Source of the DNA: Bremerella sp. P1
GTDB lineage: Bacteria > Planctomycetota > Planctomycetia > Pirellulales > Pirellulaceae
NCBI RefSeq assembly: GCF_028748185.1
Contig: NZ_CP118164.1
Location: forward strand, 2,294,001 to 2,358,000
Reading direction: 5' to 3'
DNA length: 64,000 bases
Made by a program: the position numbers and the translations under genes
In this document: positions 53,516 to 61,525 of the stretch, in pieces
How the letters are laid out: each line of letters starts with the position of its first letter
Position numbering within the stretch: the first letter of the stretch is position 1
Notes under the pieces: model-generated
The model's input: only the letters and a program-made list of their open reading frames with translations
What the model was told of the DNA's origin: nothing
The model's database searches: none

Positions 53516-53680
53516 GACTGTGCGTGTGTCTAGGATGCTCTTTCTTCTAACCGAATCGTCTGGCAATCGCTCCCTACCGTGCTCCGCTGCATCCGCTCAC
53601 ATGCCGACTAGCTGGGAACCTTCGCTTGCGTTTCGGCAGTCAGGCATCGCACATCGTTATACCCAGAAGCGAGATCACAA

Positions 53681-54121
53681 CTAGCCAGGTCTAAACGTGC
53701 GTTGCCAATTTGAAATTGGCTTGGGTGGATCTTCTAATAATCCTGCAAGGGATTCATCGGTGGGACTCCACTGGTACGTGCCACCGCCAGGGAAATCGCG
53801 GACAACGTGCAGGGTGGCCGAGAACCAGTAAAGCTGACTCAAAACACGCTCAAACTTGGACAGCCATTCAGCAATCAGGGCGTCCAAGTCGTACGGGTCA
53901 TCTTTCATCGTCAGGCCAAAGTGGATCGCTTGACTTCGATAGGTGCCGTTAGGATAGTCTCCTGGCATCGCAAAAATGCTGCGGTCTACCCAGGGGTGAT
54001 CATCGTCACTCGGCAGCGATTCAATAACCTTGGCGTTTCGTGGATAGAGTGACCGAAAATCCTCACCCGACCTGCGGTGAGCACCTACAATCACGCCATA
54101 CATCAAGACTTCATGTCCCAT
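53681..54121 (-). CDS. Hypothetical cytosolic protein
   Basis: A protein of about 146 residues, unrecognised. The composition looks like a real soluble protein (EVLMYGVIVGAHRRSGEDFRSLYPRN, DDDHPWVDRSIFAMPGDYPNGTYRSQAIHFGLTMKDDPYDLDALIAEWLSKFERVLSQLYWFSATLHVV). The last part (GGGTYQWSPTDESLAGLL) is polar. The frame continues to a TTG at 54181, so the start is uncertain. It might be an immunity-type or contact-dependent accessory protein, but nothing decisive is visible. Confidence 0.5.
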   Translation of the reverse strand: MGHEVLMYGVIVGAHRRSGEDFRSLYPRNAKVIESLPSDDDHPWVDRSIFAMPGDYPNGTYRSQAIHFGLTMKDDPYDLDALIAEWLSKFERVLSQLYWFSATLHVVRDFPGGGTYQWSPTDESLAGLLEDPPKPISNWQRTFRPG

Positions 54122-54239
54122 GGATTCTGAAAGGCTTAGCCCTAAAGGTGACAAGGGGAGGCGAGTCGGCGTTGTCTTCAAACCATCTGAGCGAGATGAA
54201 TCGCGCCGCAGTTGCGGATACTTTTCCGTCTGAACCGAG

Positions 54240-54548
54240 CTACGACTCGGAAGTGCTATCGACGGCCTGTTGGACTACTTCTTCTGCAGGCACATCGTAC
54301 CATTCTCCCTGCTCCAGCTTCGCGGTCAGCTGGCATTTTTCGCACCGGTAGTACGCTCGTGGAATGAAGTCCTCCTCGCTTTCCTCACCAAACGGTTCGG
54401 TAAAGAAGCCAACGTACAGCAGCGTATCCTCGTTGCAGTTTCGACAGTGCTGCGGACGCTTCGAGCGCTGAAACACGACGAAAAGGAGAACACCATACGC
54501 GACGACAAGCAGAAACAAGCCGCCGAGAACATACAGCAGGATCGTCAT
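54240..54548 (-). CDS. Single-TM zinc-ribbon protein
   Basis: A protein of 102 residues with an N-terminal TM (MTILLYVLGGLFLLVVAYGVLLFVVF) and a cytosolic zinc ribbon formed by CRNC and CEKC (HCRNCNEDTLLYVGFF, YYRCEKCQLTAKLEQGEWYDV), plus an acidic tail. The ATG at 54548 puts the TM at the very N-terminus. A leftward intrinsic terminator lies 58 bases upstream of this start, which suggests an attenuated leader or a separate small RNA (see 54606). Confidence 0.65.
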   Translation of the reverse strand: MTILLYVLGGLFLLVVAYGVLLFVVFQRSKRPQHCRNCNEDTLLYVGFFTEPFGEESEEDFIPRAYYRCEKCQLTAKLEQGEWYDVPAEEVVQQAVDSTSES

Positions 54549-54601
54549 CGTGGATTCCACCTCGACCAACAGACGGCCAGCTTCCCAGCCGTTACGCTCA
54601 A

Positions 54602-54650
54602 GAAATAAAAAAACCCGGCGTACGTTTGTTAAGCGTCAACGTACGTCGGG
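54602..54650 (-). terminator. Leftward intrinsic terminator without an upstream gene
   Basis: Stem 54614-54626 with 54638-54650 (CCCGGCGTACGTT / AACGTACGTCGGG, 12 of 13 paired), followed on the - strand by seven T, A, then TTT. On the + strand only CTCACACTGC follows, so it works leftward. Confidence 0.8.
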
Positions 54651-54765
54651 CTCACACTGCGGCAAAGTGCTTAACGCTCCGTGCAGTGTCCTTGCTCGAC
54701 CGCAGACGATTGGAGCAACCGTCCAGAAGGGCCCATTCGGCCGAACACTTTTAACTTAGGTTATG
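54606..54765 (-). ncRNA. Candidate structured leader or small RNA
   Basis: Read leftward, this stretch has three successive hairpins: TTGCTC/GAGCAA (54713-54718 with 54692-54697), ACACTGC/GCAGTGT (54683-54689 with 54654-54660), and a terminator stem. The loop of the second (54669-54675) and the terminator loop (54628-54634) contain GCTTAAC and GTTAAGC, perfectly complementary over 7 bases. No leftward coding gene lies directly upstream. It could be a cis-regulatory attenuator for the zinc-ribbon gene or a trans small RNA. The 5' end is a guess; the promoter is not clear. It does not show SRP, tmRNA, RNase P or known riboswitch cores I can recognise. Confidence 0.45.
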
Positions 54766-54862
54766 TTTTGGCCAAATGCAAACTTTTTCTTGAGCCATTT
54801 TCAGCGAGGCGATTTTCGTACAATGGAGCCTCATTGCTTCACGATCCCCTCGGTACCCATTG

Positions 54863-56182
54863 ATGTCTCTGTTTGAACAAGCCGAAGCCAAGAACTTCGA
54901 TCGCGCCAAGCCGTTGGCTGCCCGGATGCGTCCGCGCAACCTGGGCGAGTTCGTCGGGCAAAAGCACTTCCTCGCCGAAGGTAAATTGCTGTGGCGATTG
55001 ATCAAGTCGAATCGCCTGACCTCGGTCCTCTTCTACGGTCCGCCTGGCTGTGGCAAGACCACCCTGGCCCAGCTGTTGGCTTCGGAAACGAAGTGCCGAT
55101 TCCGCCAACTCAACGCCGTGACCTCCGGCGTGAAAGAGCTGCGCGAGGTGCTGCAGGAAGCCCAAAGCGAAGTCGCCACCGGCGGACGCAAGACGCTGCT
55201 GTTCGTCGACGAGATCCACCGCTTCAACAAGTCGCAGCAAGATGCCTTGCTGCCTGATGTCGAGAACGGCATCGTGATCCTCGTCGGGGCGACCACCAGC
55301 AACCCGTTCTTCGCGGTCAACAGCGCGCTGGTCAGCCGCAGTCAGATCTTTCAGTTTGAACCGCTGACACCGGAAGAGATTCATGACGTACTCAACGCCG
55401 CGCTGGCCGACCCCCATCGCGGGCTCGGCAAGTTCGACGTAAAGCTTGAGGACGACGCGGCCCAGTTCCTGGGTGAGGTGTGCGATGGCGATGCTCGGCG
55501 GGCACTGAACGCTTTGGAAATCGGTGTCCTTTCGAGCGACGAGAAGCCGATCCACTTCACCAAGCAGCTGGCCGAAGAGTCGATTCAGAAGAAGGCCGTG
55601 CAGTACGATCGTGACGGCGACACGCACTACGACACGGCCAGCGCGCTGATCAAGAGCATCCGCGGCAGTGACGTCGACGCGGCCATCTACTGGCTGGCCA
55701 AGATGCTCGAAGGAGGCGAAGACATTCGCTTCATCACGCGGCGGCTGATCATCTCGGCCAGCGAAGACATCGGCAACGCCGACCCGCATGCCCTGACGAT
55801 CGCCGTTTCGGCCATGCAGGCCTGCGAAATGATCGGCCTGCCGGAGTGCCAGCTCACCCTTTCGCAAACGGTCGCTTACCTGGCATGTGCCCCCAAAAGC
55901 AACGCCGCGACGGTCGCGATTGGCGAAGCCCGCAAAGACATCCGCGAAGGCCGCGTCGAGCCGGTACCGGTGCACCTGCGTGACTCGCACTACGGCGGCG
56001 CCAAAGATCTCGGCCACGGCGAAGGATACGAGTACGCCCACAACTCGCCCGACGGCATCGCCGCCCAAACCTACCTGGGCATCGACCGCGAGTACTACCG
56101 CCCGGTCCCGCGCGGCTTCGAAGCGACGCTGCAAAAGCGGGTCGAGGTGTATCGGAAGCGGCTACGTGGAGAAGAGGATTAG
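54863..56182 (+). CDS. rarA: Replication-associated recombination protein A
   Basis: An AAA+ ATPase of 439 residues of the RarA/MgsA/WRNIP1 family, a clamp-loader relative acting at stalled replication forks with SSB. The N-terminus (LAARMRPRNLGEFVGQKHFLAEGKLLWRLI) is typical. Walker A is GPPGCGKT (59-66), Walker B LLFVDEIHRFNKSQQDALLP, sensor 1 GATTSNP, and the C-terminal tetramerisation domain includes DVDAAIYWLAKMLEGGEDIRFITRRLIISASEDIGNADP. ATG 54863 is preceded by an overlapping TTG. Normal length. Confidence 0.96.
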   Translation: MSLFEQAEAKNFDRAKPLAARMRPRNLGEFVGQKHFLAEGKLLWRLIKSNRLTSVLFYGPPGCGKTTLAQLLASETKCRFRQLNAVTSGVKELREVLQEAQSEVATGGRKTLLFVDEIHRFNKSQQDALLPDVENGIVILVGATTSNPFFAVNSALVSRSQIFQFEPLTPEEIHDVLNAALADPHRGLGKFDVKLEDDAAQFLGEVCDGDARRALNALEIGVLSSDEKPIHFTKQLAEESIQKKAVQYDRDGDTHYDTASALIKSIRGSDVDAAIYWLAKMLEGGEDIRFITRRLIISASEDIGNADPHALTIAVSAMQACEMIGLPECQLTLSQTVAYLACAPKSNAATVAIGEARKDIREGRVEPVPVHLRDSHYGGAKDLGHGEGYEYAHNSPDGIAAQTYLGIDREYYRPVPRGFEATLQKRVEVYRKRLRGEED

Positions 56183-56187
56183 CCACC

Positions 56188-56299
56188 GAGGGCACAGAGA
56201 TCACAGAGAGGAAGAGGGACGAACCGCAGATTACGCGGATGGGCGCGGATAAGAACGGGGACCAACCGTGTGCCACTGCCGCCCTCGGCAGTGTGAGCC
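56188..56299. repeat. Composite dispersed repeats after rarA
   Basis: Three elements follow one another: CACAGAGATCACAGAGAGGA (56201-56220 region), a CCGCAGATTACGCGGATGGGCGCGGATAAG block (about 56224-56252) related to 43299-43318, and a CACTGCC-GCCCT-GGCAGTG hairpin (56268-56299) related to 43623-43646. All lie between rarA and the next gene. Confidence 0.6.
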
Positions 56300-56315
56300 A
56301 GCAAACGATATGTAC

Positions 56316-56645
56316 CTAGTGATCCACTCCATCAGCAATGAACAACTCGCTTGGTGTTCGGAGTCGAGCAAGTTGACTGAGCGTTTCCGAGTTAGAACGT
56401 TGGCCTCCTTCACTCCACACCTCATACCTTATCGGCAAGTACCAAGAGGCAAAGTGGACCGCCCATACGACCTTTCGAGGCAGCATTGCCTGACCTGCGT
56501 AGATCGCTGCAACGCTGGCCAGTAGCTCAAGGTAACGATCCACCCAGCCATCCGGGAACTGGCCGCAATCCACTAAAGACCCATTCGGCGTATCGGTCCC
56601 CAGTACATGATTATAGAGCAGATCTTCAGCGGGTGGTTCGGACAT
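56316..56645 (-). CDS. Hypothetical small protein
   Basis: A soluble protein of 109 residues that I do not recognise (LVDCGQFPDGWVDRYLELLASVAAIYAGQAMLPRKVVWAVHFASWYLPIRYEVWSEGG). A Trp/Tyr-rich central part and a helical C-terminus are visible. The start ATG (ending at 56645) has AGGAG 6 bases upstream, one of the best ribosome sites in this area, which supports expression. It ends 16 bases from the repeat block after rarA. Confidence 0.6.
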   Translation of the reverse strand: MSEPPAEDLLYNHVLGTDTPNGSLVDCGQFPDGWVDRYLELLASVAAIYAGQAMLPRKVVWAVHFASWYLPIRYEVWSEGGQRSNSETLSQLARLRTPSELFIADGVDH

Positions 56646-56737
56646 TATTTGCTCCTGTTGCAGCGTACATGCCCACAAAAGACACAAAAGGGCAAGAGCT
56701 GATTCCCGACACTACCTACATAATTGCCAACCACGGG

Positions 56738-57178
56738 TCACTGCTGGCGCGCAACCAGCTTTCCGATCTGGGCACCGAAAGCGCCGGCGAGGGCACCGAC
56801 GATCACCATTCCCAAAAAGCCTACCCACACCGCTTGCAAGTCGGGTTCGTTGTTTCCGCCTGACATCGACATCATCATTGTCGAAGGGAACGCTACCAGT
56901 ACGAAGCACGGCAGGCCCGAGAGAATCGCACCTAAGGGAACGGCAATCACAACCCGACAGGTTGCCCCAGCAGCGCCGCAGCCAATGAGCCCGATAAGCG
57001 CAGACAAAAGTAAGAACCACAAGAAGTCGGATCCCACTCCTGATACGCCTGAGCTGCCGCCTCCGAAAAATGAACCTTCCCCATCACTGATCATTTTTAG
57101 GAATAGAAGAGCGACAATTACGCGGCCGATGGCACCAGATAGTCCTCCTACGCCCGCTCCAGCAAGAATGGCTAACAT
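56738..57178 (-). CDS. Glycine-rich four-TM hypothetical protein
   Basis: A protein of 146 residues with TM-like segments AILAGAGVGGLSGAIGRVIVALLFL, FLWFLLLSALIGLIGCGAAGA, VVIAVPLGAILSGLPCFVLVAF and AVWVGFLGMVIVGALAGAFGA, and a Gly/Ser-rich loop (EGSFFGGGSSGVSGVGSD). GxxxG-like small-residue patterns suggest tight helix packing. Family not recognised. No near neighbour on the same strand within 90 bases. Confidence 0.6.
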   Translation of the reverse strand: MLAILAGAGVGGLSGAIGRVIVALLFLKMISDGEGSFFGGGSSGVSGVGSDFLWFLLLSALIGLIGCGAAGATCRVVIAVPLGAILSGLPCFVLVAFPSTMMMSMSGGNNEPDLQAVWVGFLGMVIVGALAGAFGAQIGKLVARQQ

Positions 57179-57277
57179 GACGATCGGAGTTCCTTATTGA
57201 GTCAGGCAGGCTGAATCTCACCACAGCCTCCATACTCTTTTATCCGCGACCATCCACTCTAGTTCGCGGTTGACTCT

Positions 57278-58342
57278 CTACTTCTTCGACTTCAGCTCAA
57301 TCATCGTCTTCGCCAGTTCATTGCCAATCCGCGTATACCAGATCGCGCTGCCCAGGTAATGGTAAGGGCGGTCGGAGCCGACGAGTTTCCATTCTTCGAA
57401 GTGGTTTTGCCAGCCGGGGAACTTGGCTTCGGCGACCTTGTCGACCAGCACATCGGTGCGGATCGTTTTGACGTTGCCGGCGAACTCAGGCACATCGTTC
57501 ATGGCCAGCTGGGCGTCTTGGATCTTCTTCATGTTCTCGGCCGGAGGTGACGAGCCGTTTTGGCCCAACGCACCGATAACCACCGGTAGCTCTGGGGCAT
57601 CCCAGGCCTTGCGGACGTCTTGGATCAGTAGCTTCATGTTCGCTGCGTATTCGCCTGGGGCATGGTCGCCGAACATGTCGTTGAAGCCTTGGAACCAAAC
57701 GAAGCCGGCGATCTCTGGCTTCTTCCCTTCGAGCTGCGGAAACAGCTCGCCGGCGCTGGCCAGCGTTTCATCCACTTCCTGCATCATGTTGCGGTACGAG
57801 ACGCCGTACTCGGCTTTGACCTGCTCCATGGTGGGCAGCGGGTCGTTGCGGTTACGTTTCTCGTTGTTCTTCTTCGTTCGATCCTGCAGTTGGGCTAACT
57901 CTTGCTGCAACACTTCTTCGCTCGGCAGGCCGGCACTTGGCGGGCGAAACTTCTGATACAGCGAGTGCCCGCCCCAGCATGTTTTGATCAGCAGAACCGG
58001 CTCGTCGTAGTAGTCCCCCATGGCGAAGCCAAAGGCCAGCTCCAGGCCCGTCTTGTCGCGCGAACCGTACCCAACCGTCAGCGGTCCCCGGCGGCCGAGA
58101 TAATTGATCAGCACATCTTCCCGCTCGATCCACTTGGTGTTGTCTTCGTTGCGATACGGCGCGAAGAACTCCTTCGTGTCGGGGAAGGTCGCTTGATGCG
58201 TGAACAACTCGGTACTGGCCTTCCCTTCCATGTTGGACTGCCCCGCGAGGACGAACACCTTGTAGGTATCGGCGGCGAAAAGGTTCGAGGTGGCAATACC
58301 AACCATGAAGAGCATGGCCGCAGTAACATTGGCAAAACGCAT
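57278..58342 (-). CDS. Exported sialate-O-acetylesterase-like (SGNH) esterase
   Basis: A carbohydrate esterase of 354 residues of the SASA/DUF303 (CE6-like) group, expected to remove acetyl groups from sugars. A signal peptide (VTAAMLFMVGIATSNLFA) is followed by the nucleophile block VFVLAGQSNMEG (Ser36), an SGNH block with Gly (PVLLIKTCWGGHSL), and a WFQGFNDMFG block. AAGGA lies 7 bases before the ATG. Gene order and strand match the alpha/beta hydrolase 190 bases upstream, so the two may belong to the same glycan-processing set as the sialidase at 26252. Confidence 0.85.
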   Translation of the reverse strand: MRFANVTAAMLFMVGIATSNLFAADTYKVFVLAGQSNMEGKASTELFTHQATFPDTKEFFAPYRNEDNTKWIEREDVLINYLGRRGPLTVGYGSRDKTGLELAFGFAMGDYYDEPVLLIKTCWGGHSLYQKFRPPSAGLPSEEVLQQELAQLQDRTKKNNEKRNRNDPLPTMEQVKAEYGVSYRNMMQEVDETLASAGELFPQLEGKKPEIAGFVWFQGFNDMFGDHAPGEYAANMKLLIQDVRKAWDAPELPVVIGALGQNGSSPPAENMKKIQDAQLAMNDVPEFAGNVKTIRTDVLVDKVAEAKFPGWQNHFEEWKLVGSDRPYHYLGSAIWYTRIGNELAKTMIELKSKK

Positions 58343-58531
58343 GAGGAGTTCCTTGGAAGGAAGTAGCGACGGGGAAAAGTAAGGTGAGAAGTCTGTCTCG
58401 TTGGATTCGACTTCTCTGATGATACAACGGCCCGCCGCCGAGAGCCAAAACTTTTTGCTCTGCCAAGAAGAAGAGGACCAACCACGAACCTGCGTGGATG
58501 GTCACCGATCAGAAGGGAAGCTCCTGGCCAA

Positions 58532-59629
58532 CTACTTGCCAGGCTTCTCTGCTTTGAGCTTGGCGATCAGGAAGTCTTCCAGCGAACCGTACTTGGTGTC
58601 TCTCGGCAGGTCAGGTGCCGTGACGACGCATTCCAGCCCAAGCTTCTCCATCGCCTGTTGAAGCTTCAATCCCATCAGAACATGATGCACCCAGATCGAG
58701 TGCGACGTCTCTTTGGTGACCTTGCTGTTGGGTCGACTATACAGCATGTACACCGGGGCCTGATCATCCTTGGTGAGATGAGCGATGGGGGAAGCATCTT
58801 TCATCTTCGCGTGGATCTCTGGCCGCTTCAGTTCGCTTTCGTCTTCAATGCCTAAGAACGCAGGCAGGGCCGGTCCCATCTCAAGATCAGGGACCTCAAA
58901 CCAATCGCGAAAGACGTGCATATCGTAAGCCGACTGGCCGTTGGTGGAACCGGCTGCCAGGATGCGGGTCGATTGACGGGCAATCGGATCATTGCTGTTG
59001 GGGTCGGCCAGATCATCGTGAAAGGCAAGCCACATACTGATGCCAGCCCCGGCCGAGCCGCCGTAGCAGGCAACACGATCGGGATCGATGTTCCACTCGG
59101 CCGCTCGATGCCGGATGGTCTGCAAACCCCGGGCAGCGTCGTGCATCATGATGGGATACGGTCCCGAATCGGAGAGGCGGTAGTTCATCGCAGCGAAGGC
59201 GATGCCTGCCTGGTGAAGCTTCTCGATCGTGCCGGATCGTACCTGCGATTTATCGCCACCACGGAATCCACCGCCGTGAATGAAGATCACCAGTGGTGTC
59301 GGCCCTTTTGCATCAGGCACTGGCCACAAATCGAAACGCTGCAACTTGTGCTCGCCGTAAGCCACATTCGCGACCGGGGCCTCGACCTGCGGACGATTGC
59401 CCAGTCGCCCGCGAGGCGTGCCATTCTGCTCGCCCTGCTCCATGCGCCGCTTACGGATGAAGGCCCCGATCTCTTGCGTCGAAAGCACTCCATCCCCGTT
59501 GGTATCACTTTGGGGAAACCGCTTGAGCAGCTCTGCCCGGCGCTGGGCAGCATCCCGCGCGGGTGCCTGCCCAAATCCGGTGGAAGTCAGAAGCGAAACA
59601 CAGGTCAGAATCAGGATGTAGTTTCTCAT
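58532..59629 (-). CDS. Exported alpha/beta hydrolase with EF-hand
   Basis: A protein of 365 residues. A signal peptide (YILILTCVSLLTSTGFGQ) is followed by one complete EF-hand loop, D42-T-N-G-D-G-V-L-S-T-Q-E53, then an alpha/beta hydrolase of the HSL/BD-FAE esterase type: oxyanion motif HGGGFRGG (118-125), nucleophile GGSAG (Ser192), and a late Asp/His region (PVYMLYSRPN, HSIWVHHVLMG). It likely hydrolyses carboxyl esters, perhaps acetyl-xylan-like, outside the cytoplasm. EF-hand/hydrolase fusions are common in planctomycetes; calcium may modulate the enzyme. Confidence 0.85.
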   Translation of the reverse strand: MRNYILILTCVSLLTSTGFGQAPARDAAQRRAELLKRFPQSDTNGDGVLSTQEIGAFIRKRRMEQGEQNGTPRGRLGNRPQVEAPVANVAYGEHKLQRFDLWPVPDAKGPTPLVIFIHGGGFRGGDKSQVRSGTIEKLHQAGIAFAAMNYRLSDSGPYPIMMHDAARGLQTIRHRAAEWNIDPDRVACYGGSAGAGISMWLAFHDDLADPNSNDPIARQSTRILAAGSTNGQSAYDMHVFRDWFEVPDLEMGPALPAFLGIEDESELKRPEIHAKMKDASPIAHLTKDDQAPVYMLYSRPNSKVTKETSHSIWVHHVLMGLKLQQAMEKLGLECVVTAPDLPRDTKYGSLEDFLIAKLKAEKPGK

Positions 59630-59866
59630 ACCCCGATTAACCCCCAGTCGAGGCCTATTGTTTCGCTAAAACCTGAGAAACCTGGCCCACTGGGCAATTC
59701 GAGGCTGGTTCGCCGCTCTGCTTTCTCGGTGCCGAAGGTGGCTAATGCCCCTCTTCCTACGGCAGCTAGCGAGTCGCAGAAAACCGGCCTTTGTACGAAT
59801 TGGCCGTTTGGTTACTATCTGAGAACGCTTGCGGAACTAGAGCCCGATTTATGGGTCTTTCGCAAG

Positions 59867-60115
59867 CTATGGGAACAACATGACCAGCGCGACGATCGTT
59901 GCGATGATGCCCAGGATGCCGAAGAGAATCCACGTGAATGACTTGCCCGACCAGGGACTCGTATCGTGGATGATCGCGTGCAGACAGACCGGGCAGACAT
60001 CGACATCGTCGAAGATTTCGGCCCCGCACTCGGGGCAGATCATCGTATTGTCCTGATCATCGTCTTCAGGCTCGTCGTCGATCCAATCTTCGTCGTACTC
60101 GTCGCTGTCGTACAT
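59867..60115 (-). CDS. Small acidic zinc-ribbon membrane protein
   Basis: A protein of 82 residues with a very acidic N-terminus (YDSDEYDEDWIDDEPEDDDQD), a zinc ribbon of two CPxC knuckles (MICPECGAEIFDDVDVCPVCLHAI), and a C-terminal TM (FTWILFGILGIIATIVALVML). AGGA is just upstream of the ATG. Probably membrane-tethered with the ribbon in the cytosol. Function unknown. Confidence 0.7.
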   Translation of the reverse strand: MYDSDEYDEDWIDDEPEDDDQDNTMICPECGAEIFDDVDVCPVCLHAIIHDTSPWSGKSFTWILFGILGIIATIVALVMLFP

Positions 60116-60219
60116 GTTCCTGGGATGGGTAAAGCAAAGTTAAGAGCACACCTCGGCACTATCGTTCTTCGGCAGAAGGATCTGCCTCGAATGAGCCGAA
60201 ATCGTCAGGGAGGACGAAG

Positions 60220-61458
60220 GTGGAAACGATTAAAACCGCATGCATGGTCATTGTACTCATGGCCATTGGTTACGGCGTCTACACCGTTTTAAATCAGCCG
60301 GAAGATGTCCCGCCGGAAGTGGCCGAGGCCAGCGAAAGCATGGACCTGACGCTGCCTGACTTCTCGCAGATGGCGATGCCTGGCGGCTCTCCTTCGACGT
60401 CTCCATCCACGCCGATGGGCACCCCATCGGCGGCACCGAAGTTTGAAGACAAAGGTTTTGCCAGCGGCCGACTGACGGCTCCGCAGCTGGGTGAATCTGG
60501 CGGAAACGTCCCTTCGTTCGACGGTTCCCCGTCCAACAACCACGACGCACATGGCCATGACCATTCCGACAGCGCACCCAAGTTTGCCAGCTCTAACGAC
60601 TTGCCTCCTCTGGGCAGCTCGGCTCCAACGAACCCCGCCCAAGAGATGTCATCAAGCGAAGCTCCCATCCCCACTTCGCCGGATGCTTCCCGTACCGAAC
60701 TAGCTTCGGTCTACAGCCAAGGCAACATGGGCGGCATGTCCAACCCGATGAGCGGTGGCTCTTCGCAGTCGGCCGGGCAGTTCCAAGTCGACTGGGACGA
60801 AGCCCAGGTTTACCTTGGCCAGAACGACTTGGTCGAAGCAACGCGGAAGCTAACCAAGTGGCGGAATCGACCGGAACTGAATCCTTCGCAAAAAGAAAAG
60901 CTGAACCTCCTGCTGAGCCAACTCGCCGGCACGGTGGTTTACTCGACGCAGCATTCCTTGGAGGAACCGTACACGGTCGGTAGTGGCGAAACGCTCGGCA
61001 GCATTGCCCAGCAGTTTCAAGTCCCTGCCATCCTGCTGCAGCGAATCAACGGCATTGCGGACCCGAACAGCCTGACGCCTGGTCAGAAGCTGAAAGTGCT
61101 GCGTGGCCCCTTCCACGCGAAGGTCGACATGACGCATAACGAACTGACGCTGGAAATCGACGGCTGCTATGCCGGGCGGTTCCCGATCACCATCGAGAAC
61201 GGCGCGATCATTCCAGCAGGCGAACACGAAGTCCTGCGAAAGGAAGCCAATCCGCAGTTCTACGACGAGTCGGCTCAGAAGATCCTGACCGCCAGCGATC
61301 CGGCCAATCCGTACGGCGGACACGCGGTACATTTGGACGGCGGCATCGTGCTGCACGGCAGCGGCGGCCCAGGCGGCTCGATCAGCATGAGCGCACGTGA
61401 TTCGGAAGATATCTTCGGTATTCTTTCGATCGGCTCGAAGGTCACCGTTCGCCGATAG
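60220..61458 (+). CDS. LysM plus YkuD-like protein lacking the catalytic Cys
   Basis: A protein of 412 residues with an N-terminal TM anchor (CMVIVLMAIGYGVYTVL), a long Pro/Ser/Gly/Met-rich linker (30-185), a helical segment, a LysM domain (YTVGSGETLGSIAQQFQVPAILLQRINGIADPNSLTPGQKLKVL, 251-294), and a C-terminal L,D-transpeptidase (YkuD) fold. Where active enzymes read SHGC, this one reads HGSGGPGGSISMSARD (from 379): Ser387 stands in for the nucleophilic Cys and the usual loop is shortened. The only other Cys are at 8 and 316. It therefore probably binds peptidoglycan without crosslinking it. Start GTG, with AGGGAGG upstream. Confidence 0.82.
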   Translation: METIKTACMVIVLMAIGYGVYTVLNQPEDVPPEVAEASESMDLTLPDFSQMAMPGGSPSTSPSTPMGTPSAAPKFEDKGFASGRLTAPQLGESGGNVPSFDGSPSNNHDAHGHDHSDSAPKFASSNDLPPLGSSAPTNPAQEMSSSEAPIPTSPDASRTELASVYSQGNMGGMSNPMSGGSSQSAGQFQVDWDEAQVYLGQNDLVEATRKLTKWRNRPELNPSQKEKLNLLLSQLAGTVVYSTQHSLEEPYTVGSGETLGSIAQQFQVPAILLQRINGIADPNSLTPGQKLKVLRGPFHAKVDMTHNELTLEIDGCYAGRFPITIENGAIIPAGEHEVLRKEANPQFYDESAQKILTASDPANPYGGHAVHLDGGIVLHGSGGPGGSISMSARDSEDIFGILSIGSKVTVRR

Positions 61459-61488
61459 TTTGACCGCGAAGTAAATCGCGGATAGCTT

Positions 61489-61525
61489 ACGATAGTCTCA
61501 CCTCCTTCTGCCGGAGACTATCGTG
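61489..61525 (+). promoter_or_regulatory. Hairpin covering a start codon
   Basis: An 11-bp perfect stem, ACGATAGTCTC (61489-61499) with GAGACTATCGT (61514-61524), contains GGAG (61513-61516) and the first two bases of the GTG start at 61523. Folding would hide the ribosome site of the LRR gene. It might also end the YkuD-like transcript, but no T run follows. Confidence 0.5.

Noticed and set aside
53681-54121. Toxin/antitoxin or contact-dependent system with the Imm-5-like gene
   Set aside because: Genes lie 1.7 kb apart with unrelated genes between; no toxin motif.
54606-54765. SRP RNA, tmRNA or RNase P RNA
   Set aside because: None of the invariant cores (the SRP tetraloop region, the tmRNA tag frame, the RNase P conserved boxes) is visible.
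54839-56134. 431-codon - strand frame opposite rarA
   Set aside because: rarA is unmistakable on the + strand; the antisense product has no recognisable domain. It also removes the idea that it feeds the leftward terminator at 54602.
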